42,591 nucleotides of DNA from CAZQSL01 sp964595945 (GCA_964595945.1 CAZQSL010000013.1:1-42591); one strand, 5' to 3'; counted from the stretch's first letter, positions 14,910 to 23,732 are shown. Notes: generated by a model from the sequence alone, not told the origin. Numbers and translations are program-made.

Positions 14910-16469
14910 GTGAAACTACTGACAGCGGCGCAGATGAGATCGCTCGATGAAATGGCGATGATGGACGCGGGCATACCGGGCATGGTGCTGATGGAAAACG
15001 CGGCGCGTGCGGTATTCGAGGCGGCGCGTGATATGCTCGGCGCCGATCTTGCTGGCAAAAAGGTCACGCTGGTCTGCGGCAAGGGAAACAATGGCGGAGA
15101 CGGGTTTGCCGCCGCCCGCCATTTTCTCAATCACGGCGCGCATCCCGAGATACTCCTTGTGGCTCTGAAAAGCGATGTGGCCGGCGATGCGGCGCAAAAT
15201 CTCAGCATCTGCGAAAAACTCGGAATCCCTATCACTGAAATAACGGCTCCAGCGAAAATCCCCACTGCCCGGGCACGGGCGGCACAGTCGTCGCTGGTCG
15301 TCGATGCCCTGCTCGGCACTGGTGTTCGCGGTCCTCTATCTCCTCTGTACGCAAAGATCATCGAAACGATCAACGCGTCGGATATCCCCGTGCTGTCGGT
15401 GGATGTGCCCTCGGGCATTAGTGTCGACGATGGCCGTATCCACACTGTGGCTGTCAGGGCGGCCGTGACCGTGACATTCGCCGCCGCCAAGGCCGGACTG
15501 TACGTATATCCCGGCGCCGCGTGCGCGGGGCGGGTGATCATCGCCGACATCTGCATCCCAAAACCATACATAGAAGCGATGGAAGCAGGCGCTTACCTGA
15601 TCGACCGCGACACTGTCAGCCGCATGATACGCAACCGCGCGCCAGACGCGCACAAAGGGACTTGCGGCAAACTGCTGTTCGTGGGCGGCTCGCGCGGCAT
15701 GTCCGGGGCATCGTGTCTCGTGGCGCGCGCCGCGATGCGCACCGGCGCCGGACTCATCTATATGGCCGTCCCGGAGAGCATTGTCAACATTGTGGAAACG
15801 GCCGTCATAGAAGCGGTGACAATCCCGCTGCCGGAAACGCCCGGCGGCTCCGCATCGGCGCAATCGGTCGATACGATCGTCGAAGCCGCATGCAGGGTCG
15901 ACGCAATCGTTGTAGGCCCGGGCATGACAAAAAACGACGACACCATCGAAATCGTACGGGGCATCGTCACCCTCTGCGACAAACCCATCGTCATGGACGC
16001 CGACGCCATCAACTGTATCGCCGGCAATACCGATCTGCTCGACTGGAACTGCGGTAATCTGGTATTTACACCCCATGCCGGGGAAATGGCGCGGCTCATC
16101 GGCATCGAATCCGGGGATGTCGACACCGAACGGCTCGGCGTGGCGCGCAGCTTTGCTTCGTGCAACGGCACGGTACTCGCTCTCAAGGGCGCAGGCACCA
16201 TCATCGCGCTGCCCGATGGCACTGTGCATGTCAATCCGACAGGCAACCCTGGTATGGCTACAGGCGGGAGTGGCGATGTGCTCAGCGGCATAATTGGCGC
16301 TTTGCTTGCCGAAGGCATGCCGCCGGCAGACGCGGCCCAGTGCGGTGTGTATCTGCATGGACTCGCGGGCGACATCGCCGCCACTCGTGTCTCCGAACGC
16401 TCTGTCATAGCATCGGATATCGCAGAATCGATCTCCGAAGCATTTGTGTCGCTCGGCAGCAACAAATAG
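14910..16469 (+). CDS. nnr: Bifunctional NAD(P)H-hydrate epimerase/ADP-dependent dehydratase
   Basis: 519 residues, a fusion of the two NAD(P)H repair activities. The N-terminal YjeF_N domain (about 1-215) epimerises R- and S-NAD(P)HX: VCGKGNNGGDGFAAARHF, DALLGTGVRGPL and SVDVPSGISVDDG. The C-terminal ribokinase-like domain (about 235-515) dehydrates S-NAD(P)HX with ADP or ATP: HKGTCGKLLFVGGSRGMSGA, VVGPGMTKND, FTPHAGEMARLIG and the conserved NPGMATGGSGDVLSGII. The start is GTG 14910, after AGGGGGG, where family homology begins (VKLLTAAQMRSLDEMAM); the open frame upstream overlaps rpiB in another frame and is not used. Location: cytoplasm. Confidence 0.95.
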   Translation: MKLLTAAQMRSLDEMAMMDAGIPGMVLMENAARAVFEAARDMLGADLAGKKVTLVCGKGNNGGDGFAAARHFLNHGAHPEILLVALKSDVAGDAAQNLSICEKLGIPITEITAPAKIPTARARAAQSSLVVDALLGTGVRGPLSPLYAKIIETINASDIPVLSVDVPSGISVDDGRIHTVAVRAAVTVTFAAAKAGLYVYPGAACAGRVIIADICIPKPYIEAMEAGAYLIDRDTVSRMIRNRAPDAHKGTCGKLLFVGGSRGMSGASCLVARAAMRTGAGLIYMAVPESIVNIVETAVIEAVTIPLPETPGGSASAQSVDTIVEAACRVDAIVVGPGMTKNDDTIEIVRGIVTLCDKPIVMDADAINCIAGNTDLLDWNCGNLVFTPHAGEMARLIGIESGDVDTERLGVARSFASCNGTVLALKGAGTIIALPDGTVHVNPTGNPGMATGGSGDVLSGIIGALLAEGMPPADAAQCGVYLHGLAGDIAATRVSERSVIASDIAESISEAFVSLGSNK

Positions 16470-16578
16470 TCCGGCGCCGGTTGTGTCCTCGTGAAAAAAG
16501 CTCGATTCGCCTATTGAATATTTCATCATGTAAGACGAACATTATTGTGTACCGGGCGCAGGACAGAAACGGACAAAT

Positions 16579-16648
16579 GCCCCTCACACACCTGCGCACC
16601 GAAACATGGGTTGCTGTGGCTTGACGCACTGCCGCAGTCCACAGGGGC
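16579..16648 (+). promoter_or_regulatory. Possible leader structure before alr
   Basis: GCCCCT (16579-16584) can pair with AGGGGC (16643-16648), which overlaps the region just before the alr ribosome binding site, and CTGTGG (16614-16619) can pair with CCACAG (16639-16644) inside it. The two stems share two bases at their ends. No T-run follows, so a translational rather than a transcriptional effect is the more likely possibility. Only inverted repeats are seen; no known riboswitch core. Confidence 0.3.
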
Positions 16649-16660
16649 GAAAGGGCAACA

Positions 16661-17809
16661 ATGAAGATTTTCAGGCCCATCTGGGCAGAAATCGACTGTG
16701 ACAGAGTCGAATCGAATTTCAGACTTATCAAACAGAAAGTGACAGAAGACATCAAAATAAATGGCGTCGTGAAAGCTGACGCGTACGGTCATGGCGCGGT
16801 CGCGGTGGGGCGCTCACTGATCCATGCAGGAGCCGACGGACTTTGTGTGGCATCGCTCGAAGAGGCTTGCGAACTGCGCTCGGCCGGCATCGAATCACCT
16901 ATCCTCATACTCGGATACACACAGCCCGGCTGGGCCTCGTATGTTGTAGAAGGCGGTTTTACGCAGACAGTATATCATCTCGCACTTGCCCGCGCGCTTT
17001 CGGCCGAAGCCGTCAGGCAAAGGAAAACAGTGCCTGTCCATATCAAAATCGACTCGGGCATGGGCCGCGTCGGCGTGCAGCCGGAACGCGCCGCCGATCT
17101 CATTCGCGACATTGCCGCACTCGATGGCATCGTGGTTGACGGGGTTTTTACGCACTTCTCCTGTGCGGACAGCGACGACGATTATACAGCCTGGCAGATA
17201 CAGCGTTTTGGCCAGCTTATCGGTGAACTCGAAACCCGCGGAGTGCGCCCGCGTCACATCCATGCGTCCAACAGCGCCGCGATACTCAAGCATAAATCCG
17301 CCGGATTTGACATGGTCCGTCCCGGCATCCTGCTATATGGGCTGTGTCCGTCACCGGCGCTCGCTGACGACGCGGCGGACTTCAGGCCGGCCATGACGAT
17401 CAAGAGTACCATCGTAGAAATAAAAACAATCGCAGCCGGCGAAAAAGTCAGCTACGGCGGGACATTCAGGGCAGACCGTCAGACGCGCATCGCAACTATT
17501 CCCGCAGGTTACGCCGACGGGTTCAGCCGCAAGCTGTCCAATCGTGGCCGCGTGCTCATCAACGGCTATTACGCGCCTGTCGCCGGCAACGTATGTATGG
17601 ATTTTATGATGATCGATGTGACCGACGTGCCGGGCGTGCGTATCGGCGATGATGTCGTGCTCGTCGGCAGGCAGGGCGCATGCGAAATTTCCATCGACGA
17701 AATCGCTGCCATCATGGATACGATCAACTATGAAGCCGTGTCACTTATCGGCAAACGCGTACACCGCGTGTTCGTCAATTATCTCGCCGGCAATCCCAAC
17801 GAAATCTGA
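16661..17809 (+). CDS. alr: Alanine racemase
   Basis: 382 residues, normal length. PLP enzyme of fold type III converting L-alanine to D-alanine for peptidoglycan. The PLP lysine is in VVKADAYGHGAVAVGR (near residue 39), followed by ADGLCVASLEEACELR. IKIDSGMGRVG and THFSCADSDD lie in the barrel, then ASNSAAI and DMVRPGILLYG. The second catalytic residue, Tyr, is in GEKVSYGGTF in the C-terminal beta domain with RIATIPAGYADGFSR and CMDFMMIDVT. ATG 16661 follows AAAGGGC. It lies 191 bases after nnr and 45 bases before a secreted WD40-like gene. Confidence 0.96.
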   Translation: MKIFRPIWAEIDCDRVESNFRLIKQKVTEDIKINGVVKADAYGHGAVAVGRSLIHAGADGLCVASLEEACELRSAGIESPILILGYTQPGWASYVVEGGFTQTVYHLALARALSAEAVRQRKTVPVHIKIDSGMGRVGVQPERAADLIRDIAALDGIVVDGVFTHFSCADSDDDYTAWQIQRFGQLIGELETRGVRPRHIHASNSAAILKHKSAGFDMVRPGILLYGLCPSPALADDAADFRPAMTIKSTIVEIKTIAAGEKVSYGGTFRADRQTRIATIPAGYADGFSRKLSNRGRVLINGYYAPVAGNVCMDFMMIDVTDVPGVRIGDDVVLVGRQGACEISIDEIAAIMDTINYEAVSLIGKRVHRVFVNYLAGNPNEI

Positions 17810-17854
17810 CAGGCCCGTGATTGGCCCGTAGCGCAGGAGGGAGGGGGAAGGGCA

Positions 17855-19039
17855 GTGTACGTCAAAGATATTCGCATGATACGATCCCTCGCCCCGTGTA
17901 TGCTGATAGTATGTGTATGCGTGGTCATGCTGCCGCATGCCGCGCCCGCTGCGATCGTATATGTGCGCGAGACGGCAAAGGGCGAGCGTCATCTTTTCCA
18001 GATCGACCCCACACCGTCAGCCAGAGGCCGGCAGTTGACAAAAAATGACGATCCCGTCGCGCTGGTCTATTACAACATGTTCCCGGCGGTATCGCGCGAC
18101 GGGCGATATGTGGCATTTTCCACTTTTCGCATCTATCCCGATGAGGGACTCAAACAGTGGAAGCAGTGGAACGGCAACGCGCTGTACCCCTCGCGCGAGT
18201 TTTTTCTCTACTTTTACAGCTATTTCCCTACTCGCACGTATTTCACTCGGCACAAGAGTCTCAACTGGGCAGTGCATCTGCTCGATCTCAAAAACGGAAA
18301 AGAGACAAAACTTTCCAATTTCCTCTGGGACGAACTCGAACCGCAGTTTATGCCCAAGGGCGGCGAAGTCCTCTATACGCTGACAGCCGAGCAGAGTGTG
18401 TTTGTGCTTAAAGGAGACAAGTCCGGCAAGTCGTTCAAGCAGTACACGCTTGCTGACAGTCAGGCCGTGCATCCACAGGTGTCGGCCGATGGCAGGCAGA
18501 TCGTCTACCAGTCATTCCGTCACGGCAGTTGGGATATCTATACAATGCCGCTTGCCGAGCTCATGCGTGACCGTCCCGAAACGCGTCTCACCGCCACTTC
18601 CAATGCCGATGAGGTGATGCCGCGATGGATCCCGGATGGCAAGCGGGTGATCTTCGCGTCAAACGGGGTCGATCGCAGATTCTTCGATCTCGCTGTCATG
18701 GAAGTTTCAACGGGAAACAGACGGTTCATCACCAGAAAAGCCTCGATAGGCCCTGATTTCACCGTGTCGCCTGATGGCAGGGCTGTGGCGTACACCGCCG
18801 ACAGACGGGGCGGCAGAGGGCTATATATCGTATATCTGAATGGCACCGCAAAACCCATTGAGGTCAAGGGCTGGAAGGGCAAGTCAGCCTACAATCCAGT
18901 ATGGTCGCCTGACAGCCGTAGTGTCGCATTTCTGGCCGGTTCGCCCAAGGAATTGATGCTCTACGTCACCGATACCAACGGGGTGGCGAAAAAAATCGGT
19001 AATGAAAAATGCGCCATGTCTACCCTCGCCTGGTACTGA
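17855..19039 (+). CDS. Secreted WD40-like/TolB-type beta-propeller protein
   Basis: 394 residues. The N-terminus is a signal peptide (basic VKDIRMIR, hydrophobic core PCMLIVCVCVVMLPHA, cleavage after APA near residue 32). The rest consists of PD40/TolB-like blades: FPAVSRDGRYVAFSTF, HPQVSADGRQIVYQSF, MPRWIPDGKRVIFASNG, FTVSPDGRAVAYTADRRGG and NPVWSPDSRSVAFLAG, each with a following D-I/L-x-V strand. Propellers of this type mediate protein-protein contacts in the envelope or make up the N-terminal part of prolyl oligopeptidases; no peptidase domain is present here. The start is GTG 17855, after a long purine-rich ribosome binding site (GGAGGGAGGGGGAAGGG); ATG 17876 would shorten the signal peptide and has no such site. 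There is no pal or tolABQR nearby, so it should not be named tolB. Confidence 0.88.
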   Translation: MYVKDIRMIRSLAPCMLIVCVCVVMLPHAAPAAIVYVRETAKGERHLFQIDPTPSARGRQLTKNDDPVALVYYNMFPAVSRDGRYVAFSTFRIYPDEGLKQWKQWNGNALYPSREFFLYFYSYFPTRTYFTRHKSLNWAVHLLDLKNGKETKLSNFLWDELEPQFMPKGGEVLYTLTAEQSVFVLKGDKSGKSFKQYTLADSQAVHPQVSADGRQIVYQSFRHGSWDIYTMPLAELMRDRPETRLTATSNADEVMPRWIPDGKRVIFASNGVDRRFFDLAVMEVSTGNRRFITRKASIGPDFTVSPDGRAVAYTADRRGGRGLYIVYLNGTAKPIEVKGWKGKSAYNPVWSPDSRSVAFLAGSPKELMLYVTDTNGVAKKIGNEKCAMSTLAWY

Positions 19040-19079
19040 CCGGGAGAAGGGGCGGCGAGGTTCAGAGAACAATAGCACA

Positions 19080-20648
19080 ATGAAATATTTGATTTTCACA
19101 CTCGCCATCGCACTCATGATTTTTGGCGGCATGTCACGCGGCAGGGCGGCGGATATCATCGCTGCCGGGCAGGAGACCGCCACCGGTACGGCGACCGTAA
19201 CCATAACCATCATGCACACCAATGATATCCACGGCGTCATGCGCGGCACCGACGCGCCTGCCGGCATGGGACTCGACCCAGCGCAGGGCGTCATAAAAAT
19301 CGCCACTCTTATCCGCTCCATCCGCGAACAGTCTTCCGCATCTCTGCTGCTTGATGCCGGTGACGTGATACAGGGCACGCCCATGATGTATCTCATGAAG
19401 GGCCGGCCAATGTTCAGGGCATTCAACATGATGGGCTATGACGCGGTGACGATTGGCAATCACGAATTCGACTGGGGCCCGGACGTGCTCCGTGACAATC
19501 TTGAGATTGCCGATGCTGACATCCTGTGCGCCAACTGTGAGTGGCCGCCACGCATGAAAATGGATTTCGTCAAACCCTATATCATCAGGGAGATTCAGGG
19601 CGTGCGCGTCGCCATTGTCGGACTGCTCACACGTGAGACGCTCGAACTCATCTATGATCGTGACTACAGGGGACTTGTCATCACCGACCCCAACAGGGCG
19701 GCGCGTGACACCATCCGCAAGATCGGCAGCGATGCGGATGCCGTCATCGTGCTTTCTCACCTCGGATATCCCGGCGATGTAAAACTCGCTAACGATGTAA
19801 AGGGGATTTCACTCATCATAGGCGGGCATACCCATACTCCGGTCATGCCGCCGTCGATTGTCAATAAAGTGCCGATCGTCAACACCGGCCATCGCGGCGC
19901 CGGCCTCGGCGTCATGCAACTCGAAGTAACAAAAAATCATGATGGAAAAGTCGTACGTACCCGCATCAGAAAGCCACGCATCGAATATGTCACGCAAGAT
20001 ACGCCCGATGCCGCCGACATCGCCGCCATGTATGCTCCCATCGCCGACGCCGTCGAAAAACACATGCGGAAGCACATCGGAGAGTCCATCGCCGATATCC
20101 CCTCCAGTGACCGGACACCTGCGGGAGAGACTACAGCCGGCAGCCTTTTCGCCGACCTCCTGCGCGAAGGCGTCGAGTCCGACATAGCTCTTATCGGCAC
20201 GAGCATGATCTCCGAAAAACTCGGCTATGGCCGCATCACCCGCGCCAATATCTACAACATGATGAAATCATACACGCGGCAGGAAGTCTTCATCACACGG
20301 CTCAGGGGCAGTGCGGTACGCGTCATGCTCGAAGACGCGGTATCGGAAAACCGTCTGAAATATCAGGTCTCGGGAGTCGAATTCAGCTACTCGCCAAAAG
20401 CGCCGGCCGGCGGCAGGGTCAGAGAAATACGCATAGACGGCTCCCCGCTCGATCCTGAAAAAATTTACTCTGTCGCCGCAGCATGCTATCTGATCGAATG
20501 CACCGGCGCCTTCGAACTGACGGGCGAAAAAATCGAAACAGTTCGCACAAAGGCCATGCAGCGCGATATTATAATGGCAGCAATCAGAAAACGGGTGGTG
20601 ATCGTCCCGCCACAAAAAGGCAGAGTGACAATCTCGCAACTGCCATGA
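19080..20648 (+). CDS. Secreted 5'-nucleotidase/2',3'-cyclic phosphodiesterase family protein (UshA/YfkN-like)
   Basis: 522 residues with a signal peptide (MKYLIFTLAIALMIFGGMSR, cleavage near RAADI). The calcineurin-like metallophosphatase domain covers about 45-300 with all metal-site motifs: MHTNDIHG, LLDAGDVIQGTP, TIGNHEFDWG, VLSHLGYPGD and IGGHTHTP. The C-terminal 5'-nucleotidase domain (about 340-500) has AGSLFADLLRE, DIALIGT and a YSVAAACYLIECTG region that binds the nucleotide base. The likely role is periplasmic or extracellular hydrolysis of nucleotides or UDP-sugars. ATG 19080 begins the signal peptide; GAGG lies rather far upstream, so the ribosome binding site is weak. It ends with a four-base overlap (ATGA) with the DUF115 gene. 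Confidence 0.92.
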   Translation: MKYLIFTLAIALMIFGGMSRGRAADIIAAGQETATGTATVTITIMHTNDIHGVMRGTDAPAGMGLDPAQGVIKIATLIRSIREQSSASLLLDAGDVIQGTPMMYLMKGRPMFRAFNMMGYDAVTIGNHEFDWGPDVLRDNLEIADADILCANCEWPPRMKMDFVKPYIIREIQGVRVAIVGLLTRETLELIYDRDYRGLVITDPNRAARDTIRKIGSDADAVIVLSHLGYPGDVKLANDVKGISLIIGGHTHTPVMPPSIVNKVPIVNTGHRGAGLGVMQLEVTKNHDGKVVRTRIRKPRIEYVTQDTPDAADIAAMYAPIADAVEKHMRKHIGESIADIPSSDRTPAGETTAGSLFADLLREGVESDIALIGTSMISEKLGYGRITRANIYNMMKSYTRQEVFITRLRGSAVRVMLEDAVSENRLKYQVSGVEFSYSPKAPAGGRVREIRIDGSPLDPEKIYSVAAACYLIECTGAFELTGEKIETVRTKAMQRDIIMAAIRKRVVIVPPQKGRVTISQLP

Positions 20649-21538
20649 TGCGACAGGAGAACGTGTTGACAGACGATGCAATAAAAAAATCGTACCAGGC
20701 GCAGGACACACGCGGACAGCGGGCGTGGTGGCTCGGCCGCATCAGGCAAAACGTGCCAGTGCTCGCCAAGGGACACGATATCAGGGAAATCCACGACGTA
20801 TTCTGGGACATCCCCTCGATCGTCATCGGAGCAGGTCCGAGCCTCGACAAAAATATCAACCACCTTGCAGCCGTCTATCAACAGTATCCGACATTCTGCT
20901 GTGACCGCGCCCTGCAGCGCGTCATGGACGCCGGGATCAAACCGACTTTCGTCGTCAACGCGGACGGCTCCGATGCCGTCGCATCATTTTTCGACGGCTG
21001 CGAACTGAAATCTCTGACTCTCATTGCCCCCACCTATGCTTCGCCCAGAGTCATCTCACTGCCGTGGCGCAAGATCATCTATTACAATGTCGCCGACTTC
21101 GATGACGGCTTCGAGCGGGCGGCCGCCAACATCTCCGCCGAGTGCGGAAAAACCTTCACTGCCATCCCCGGCGCCATCATCGTCGGCAACATCGCGTTTC
21201 TCTGCGCCAAGATCGCGGGCGGCAATCCCATCACCTTCATCGGCAACGACCTCTGCTCGCCTACCCCCTTCGCAAGCAACAAAAACTATGAATCCACTGA
21301 CAGTCTCGGGAACAAAATCTACTCGCTTCCGGGTTTTCTCTCTGGACTCGAATGGATTCTGAACTTCACGAGGGTTGACAATGATATAAGGTGTGGTAAA
21401 TTAAAGCTGTACAACTCCACCGAAGGAGGGATCATGTATGCCGACACGCTCCCCGGTATTCCCCTTGCGGAGTTCATACGACAACACCCAGGCAGCGGCA
21501 AGAGTCTAAACGCTATGCTGAGGAAACGCATCGGCTGA
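20645..21538 (+). CDS. DUF115/MptE-like protein (motility-accessory-factor type)
   Basis: 297 residues. The DUF115 signature is IPSIVIGAGPSLDKNINHLA near residue 60, followed by TFCCDRALQRVMDAGIKPTF and VVNADGSDAVASFF, then ITFIGNDLCSP. The family joins archaeal 6-hydroxymethylpterin diphosphokinase (MptE) and the Maf proteins that glycosylate flagellin with nonulosonic acids. Its place directly before flbD and the flagellar cluster favours a flagellin-modification role, but this protein is much shorter than classic Maf proteins, so that is inference. ATG 20645 overlaps the previous stop by four bases; GTG 20661 and TTG 20664 follow AGGAG more closely. The last ~50 codons switch to AT-rich, rarer codons around a putative internal promoter at 21375. 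Confidence 0.85.
   Translation: MMRQENVLTDDAIKKSYQAQDTRGQRAWWLGRIRQNVPVLAKGHDIREIHDVFWDIPSIVIGAGPSLDKNINHLAAVYQQYPTFCCDRALQRVMDAGIKPTFVVNADGSDAVASFFDGCELKSLTLIAPTYASPRVISLPWRKIIYYNVADFDDGFERAAANISAECGKTFTAIPGAIIVGNIAFLCAKIAGGNPITFIGNDLCSPTPFASNKNYESTDSLGNKIYSLPGFLSGLEWILNFTRVDNDIRCGKLKLYNSTEGGIMYADTLPGIPLAEFIRQHPGSGKSLNAMLRKRIG
21375..21402 (+). promoter_or_regulatory. Possible internal promoter before flbD-fliL
   Basis: A consensus TTGACA (21375-21380), a 16-base spacer and TAAATT (21397-21402), inside the 3' end of the DUF115 gene. The codons here (aat gat ata agg tgt ggt aaa tta) are unlike the C-ending codons around them, which fits a constraint other than coding. It would start transcription about 170 bases before flbD. 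Confidence 0.45.
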
Positions 21539-21580
21539 TATTTCGAGATGAACTACAGAAAACCGGACAGGTAACTGCCA

Positions 21581-21784
21581 ATGATAGAAGTCAGGAAACT
21601 CAACGATCAGGCGATCATCGTAAACGCCGAACTGATAGAATTCATCGAATCGACGCCGGACACGCTTTTGACATTAACCACCGGGAAAAAGTTTGTGATC
21701 AAGGACACCGTTGACGAAATTATCAGCAAAGTGATACAATATCGCCGGTCTATATATGAAGGAATCGGATTCAAAACCGAATAG
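21581..21784 (+). CDS. flbD: Flagellar FlbD-family protein
   Basis: 67 residues, the usual size. The family is readily recognised from MIEVRKLNDQAIIVNAELIE, then FIESTPDTLLTLTTGKKFVI and a C-terminal helix VDEIISKVIQYRRSI. FlbD (YlzI) is a small cytoplasmic protein encoded in flagellar operons of spirochaetes and Firmicutes, usually next to motA and motB; its molecular role is unclear. Here it lies 42 bases after the DUF115 gene and 60 bases before fliL, without motA/motB between. The start ATG 21581 is preceded by ACAGGTAAC. Confidence 0.93.
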   Translation: MIEVRKLNDQAIIVNAELIEFIESTPDTLLTLTTGKKFVIKDTVDEIISKVIQYRRSIYEGIGFKTE

Positions 21785-21844
21785 GCAAAAAGATGTATAA
21801 ATCTTTTGCGCGGTTTTCTTTCGAGATAAAAAGGAGGGTGCAAA

Positions 21845-22561
21845 ATGGCAGACGAAGAAATCCTTCAGGAATCAGCAGAAGCACCAAAAAAGAAAGACGG
21901 TGGAGGCTTCTCCTTCATTCACATCATCATCATCTGCGCAGCCGTCATCGTGGTCACTGCCGGAAGCACCATGTTCGTACTTGGTAAAATCAAGAGCATT
22001 TCGACCGATGTCGACGAGCGCGTGAAACACACGATCAACAGCGCCGTCAACGAAAACACATCTCAATTCGCAAAAGACTACAACAAAATTTCACTCTGTG
22101 AAAAAGAAACCGAAAAGCTCGTCGACTTCGAAGACCTCGTTGTCAACCTCGCAGACGGCGATCACTACCTCTCGATCAAGGGCAGCATCTGCATCGACGA
22201 AGAAAAGATGAACGCCGGCAAGCCGAAGAAAAAAGAGAAAGCCGAAGGCGGTCATGGCGGCGGAGGCGGCGGTGACGAATTCAAGCACCAGCTCACTATC
22301 ATCCGCTATATCACCAACGAGTTTTTCTCACGCTACACCAAGGCGGACCTCTTCCCGGCATCGCCGGAAGCCACGGCGGCTCCAACCGCAACAACCGAAG
22401 AAGACCAGTATAAAGACGAATATGCTCAGGGCGAAGGCGGAGGGCAACCCTCGTTCCCGAAACAGCTCGACAGGTTCCGCGTAGAATTCAAACGCTACCT
22501 TGACGAACGTGGCGTGAACTATGTCGAAGATGTTTACTTCAAGGAATTCCTTATCCAGTAA
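21845..22561 (+). CDS. fliL: Flagellar basal body-associated protein FliL
   Basis: 238 residues. A short cytoplasmic acidic N-terminus (MADEEILQESAEAPKKK), one membrane helix (IIIICAAVIVVTAGSTMFVL, about 26-45), then the periplasmic FliL domain ending in a typical YFKEFLIQ. FliL surrounds the stator units and tunes motor torque. This copy is longer than usual (about 150-180) because of two low-complexity inserts in the periplasmic domain: a Lys/Gly-rich one (KPKKKEKAEGGHGGGGGGDE, near 120-140) and a Pro/Ala/Thr and acidic one (near 175-215). ATG 21845 follows AAAGGAGGG at a good distance. Confidence 0.9.
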   Translation: MADEEILQESAEAPKKKDGGGFSFIHIIIICAAVIVVTAGSTMFVLGKIKSISTDVDERVKHTINSAVNENTSQFAKDYNKISLCEKETEKLVDFEDLVVNLADGDHYLSIKGSICIDEEKMNAGKPKKKEKAEGGHGGGGGGDEFKHQLTIIRYITNEFFSRYTKADLFPASPEATAAPTATTEEDQYKDEYAQGEGGGQPSFPKQLDRFRVEFKRYLDERGVNYVEDVYFKEFLIQ

Positions 22562-22603
22562 CAGGGGATAAGCAGACCACAAATTTGTGGAGGAACGAAG
22601 GGT

Positions 22604-23689
22604 TTGGGCGATTCTTTTCTCTCTCAGGACGCGATAGATGCACTCATATCGCAAATAGGAGACTCCGGCGGAAGCAGCGGAGGCGGAGCACTCGACACAG
22701 GTCTTGGCGGACTTGGCGATCTCGGTGCATTTGCGGCAGCCGCTGCCGCAGCCTCTGACGATAAACCGGCATCATCCCACGCAAGCGAAAAGGCTAAAGA
22801 TGTAAAGGTCTTCGACTTCTCGCGCGCTTCGAAATTCTCCAAGGATCAAATCCGCACCATGCAGATGATCCACGAGACTTTCGCACGTCTGTTCGCCGGC
22901 ACCCTGTCCGCAAAAATCAGGGCTCTCACCAAAATCAAGGTCGTCTCCGTCGAAGAACTCACCTTCGAAGACTTCATCTCGAATGTACAAAATCCCTCGA
23001 TCATCACTGTGTTTTCAATGGCTCCCATGGAAGGCAACGCCGTGCTCAACATCAGCCCCCAGATAGGGTTTCCCCTTATGGACAGGCTGCTTGGCGGCGC
23101 CGGCGACGAATCCGGCAGCGAAGCCCTCGAACTCACCGACATTGAAATCAACATCATGGAACATGTCATCCACGATGCCCTCAATTTCATGAAAGAGGCA
23201 TGGAGCAACGTCATCAACCTAACGCCCAAGCTCGAAATGCTCGAAAGCAATCCTTACTTCGTGCAGGTCGTACCTCCTGGCGAAATGATCGTACTCATCA
23301 ACTTCGAGGCTGAAATAGGCGAAAAAACCGGACTTATCAACATCGCGCTCCCATATATCATGCTCGAAGGCGTGCTCGGCAAACTCAGCATTCAGGAATG
23401 GTTCGCAACTTTTCGCCGTACCGTCTCGCCGGCAGTTACAAAAAAAGTCGAACAGCGGCTACTGAAAACTAACGTCAACATTGTAGCGGAACTCGGCACC
23501 ACCTGCATTTCCCTAAAGGATTTCCTCAACCTCAATGTCGGAGATATCCTTCAGATACGCAGGAAAGTCACCGACGAAATAGACATTTATGTCGGCGACA
23601 AACTTAAATTTAAAGGCAGGCCCGGCCAGATCGGTAAACATATAGCCGTACAGACGACCACAGTGGTAAAAGAGCGGGAAGACGTCTGA
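22604..23689 (+). CDS. fliM: Flagellar motor switch protein FliM
   Basis: 361 residues. The N-terminus LSQDAIDALISQIG is the CheY-P-binding peptide; the usual Glu of LSQxEIDALL is Ala here. A Gly/Ala-rich linker follows (residues 20-60), then the middle domain (KVFDFSRASKFSKDQIRTMQ, FARLFAGTLSAKIR, ISPQIGFPLMDRLLGG) and the C-terminal SpoA domain (VELGTTCISLKDFLNLNVGD, then VGDKLKFKGRPGQIGKHIAV). FliM forms the C-ring middle layer and receives the chemotaxis signal. The start is TTG 22604, an uncommon start codon, supported by GGAGG upstream and by the family N-terminus beginning exactly there (MGDSFLSQ). Confidence 0.95.
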   Translation: MGDSFLSQDAIDALISQIGDSGGSSGGGALDTGLGGLGDLGAFAAAAAAASDDKPASSHASEKAKDVKVFDFSRASKFSKDQIRTMQMIHETFARLFAGTLSAKIRALTKIKVVSVEELTFEDFISNVQNPSIITVFSMAPMEGNAVLNISPQIGFPLMDRLLGGAGDESGSEALELTDIEINIMEHVIHDALNFMKEAWSNVINLTPKLEMLESNPYFVQVVPPGEMIVLINFEAEIGEKTGLINIALPYIMLEGVLGKLSIQEWFATFRRTVSPAVTKKVEQRLLKTNVNIVAELGTTCISLKDFLNLNVGDILQIRRKVTDEIDIYVGDKLKFKGRPGQIGKHIAVQTTTVVKEREDV

Positions 23690-23707
23690 CGGTCAGGATG
23701 CGCCGCA

Positions 23708-23721
23708 CCCCCGGCCGGGGG
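23708..23721. other. Perfect 14-bp palindrome CCCCCGGCCGGGGG between fliM and fliN
   Basis: A fully self-complementary 14-mer lies 18 bases after the fliM stop and 11 bases before the GTG start of fliN. The G-run is the only ribosome-binding-site-like element for fliN, so pairing could hide it. As a DNA site it could also bind a dimeric regulator. Confidence 0.5.
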
Positions 23722-23732
23722 TATATCCTCAA

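Noticed and set aside
21786..21835. A fourth copy of the hairpin repeat between flbD and fliL
   Set aside because: Only short words (TATAAATCTTTT, GATAAAAAGG) resemble the repeat and no convincing stem forms.
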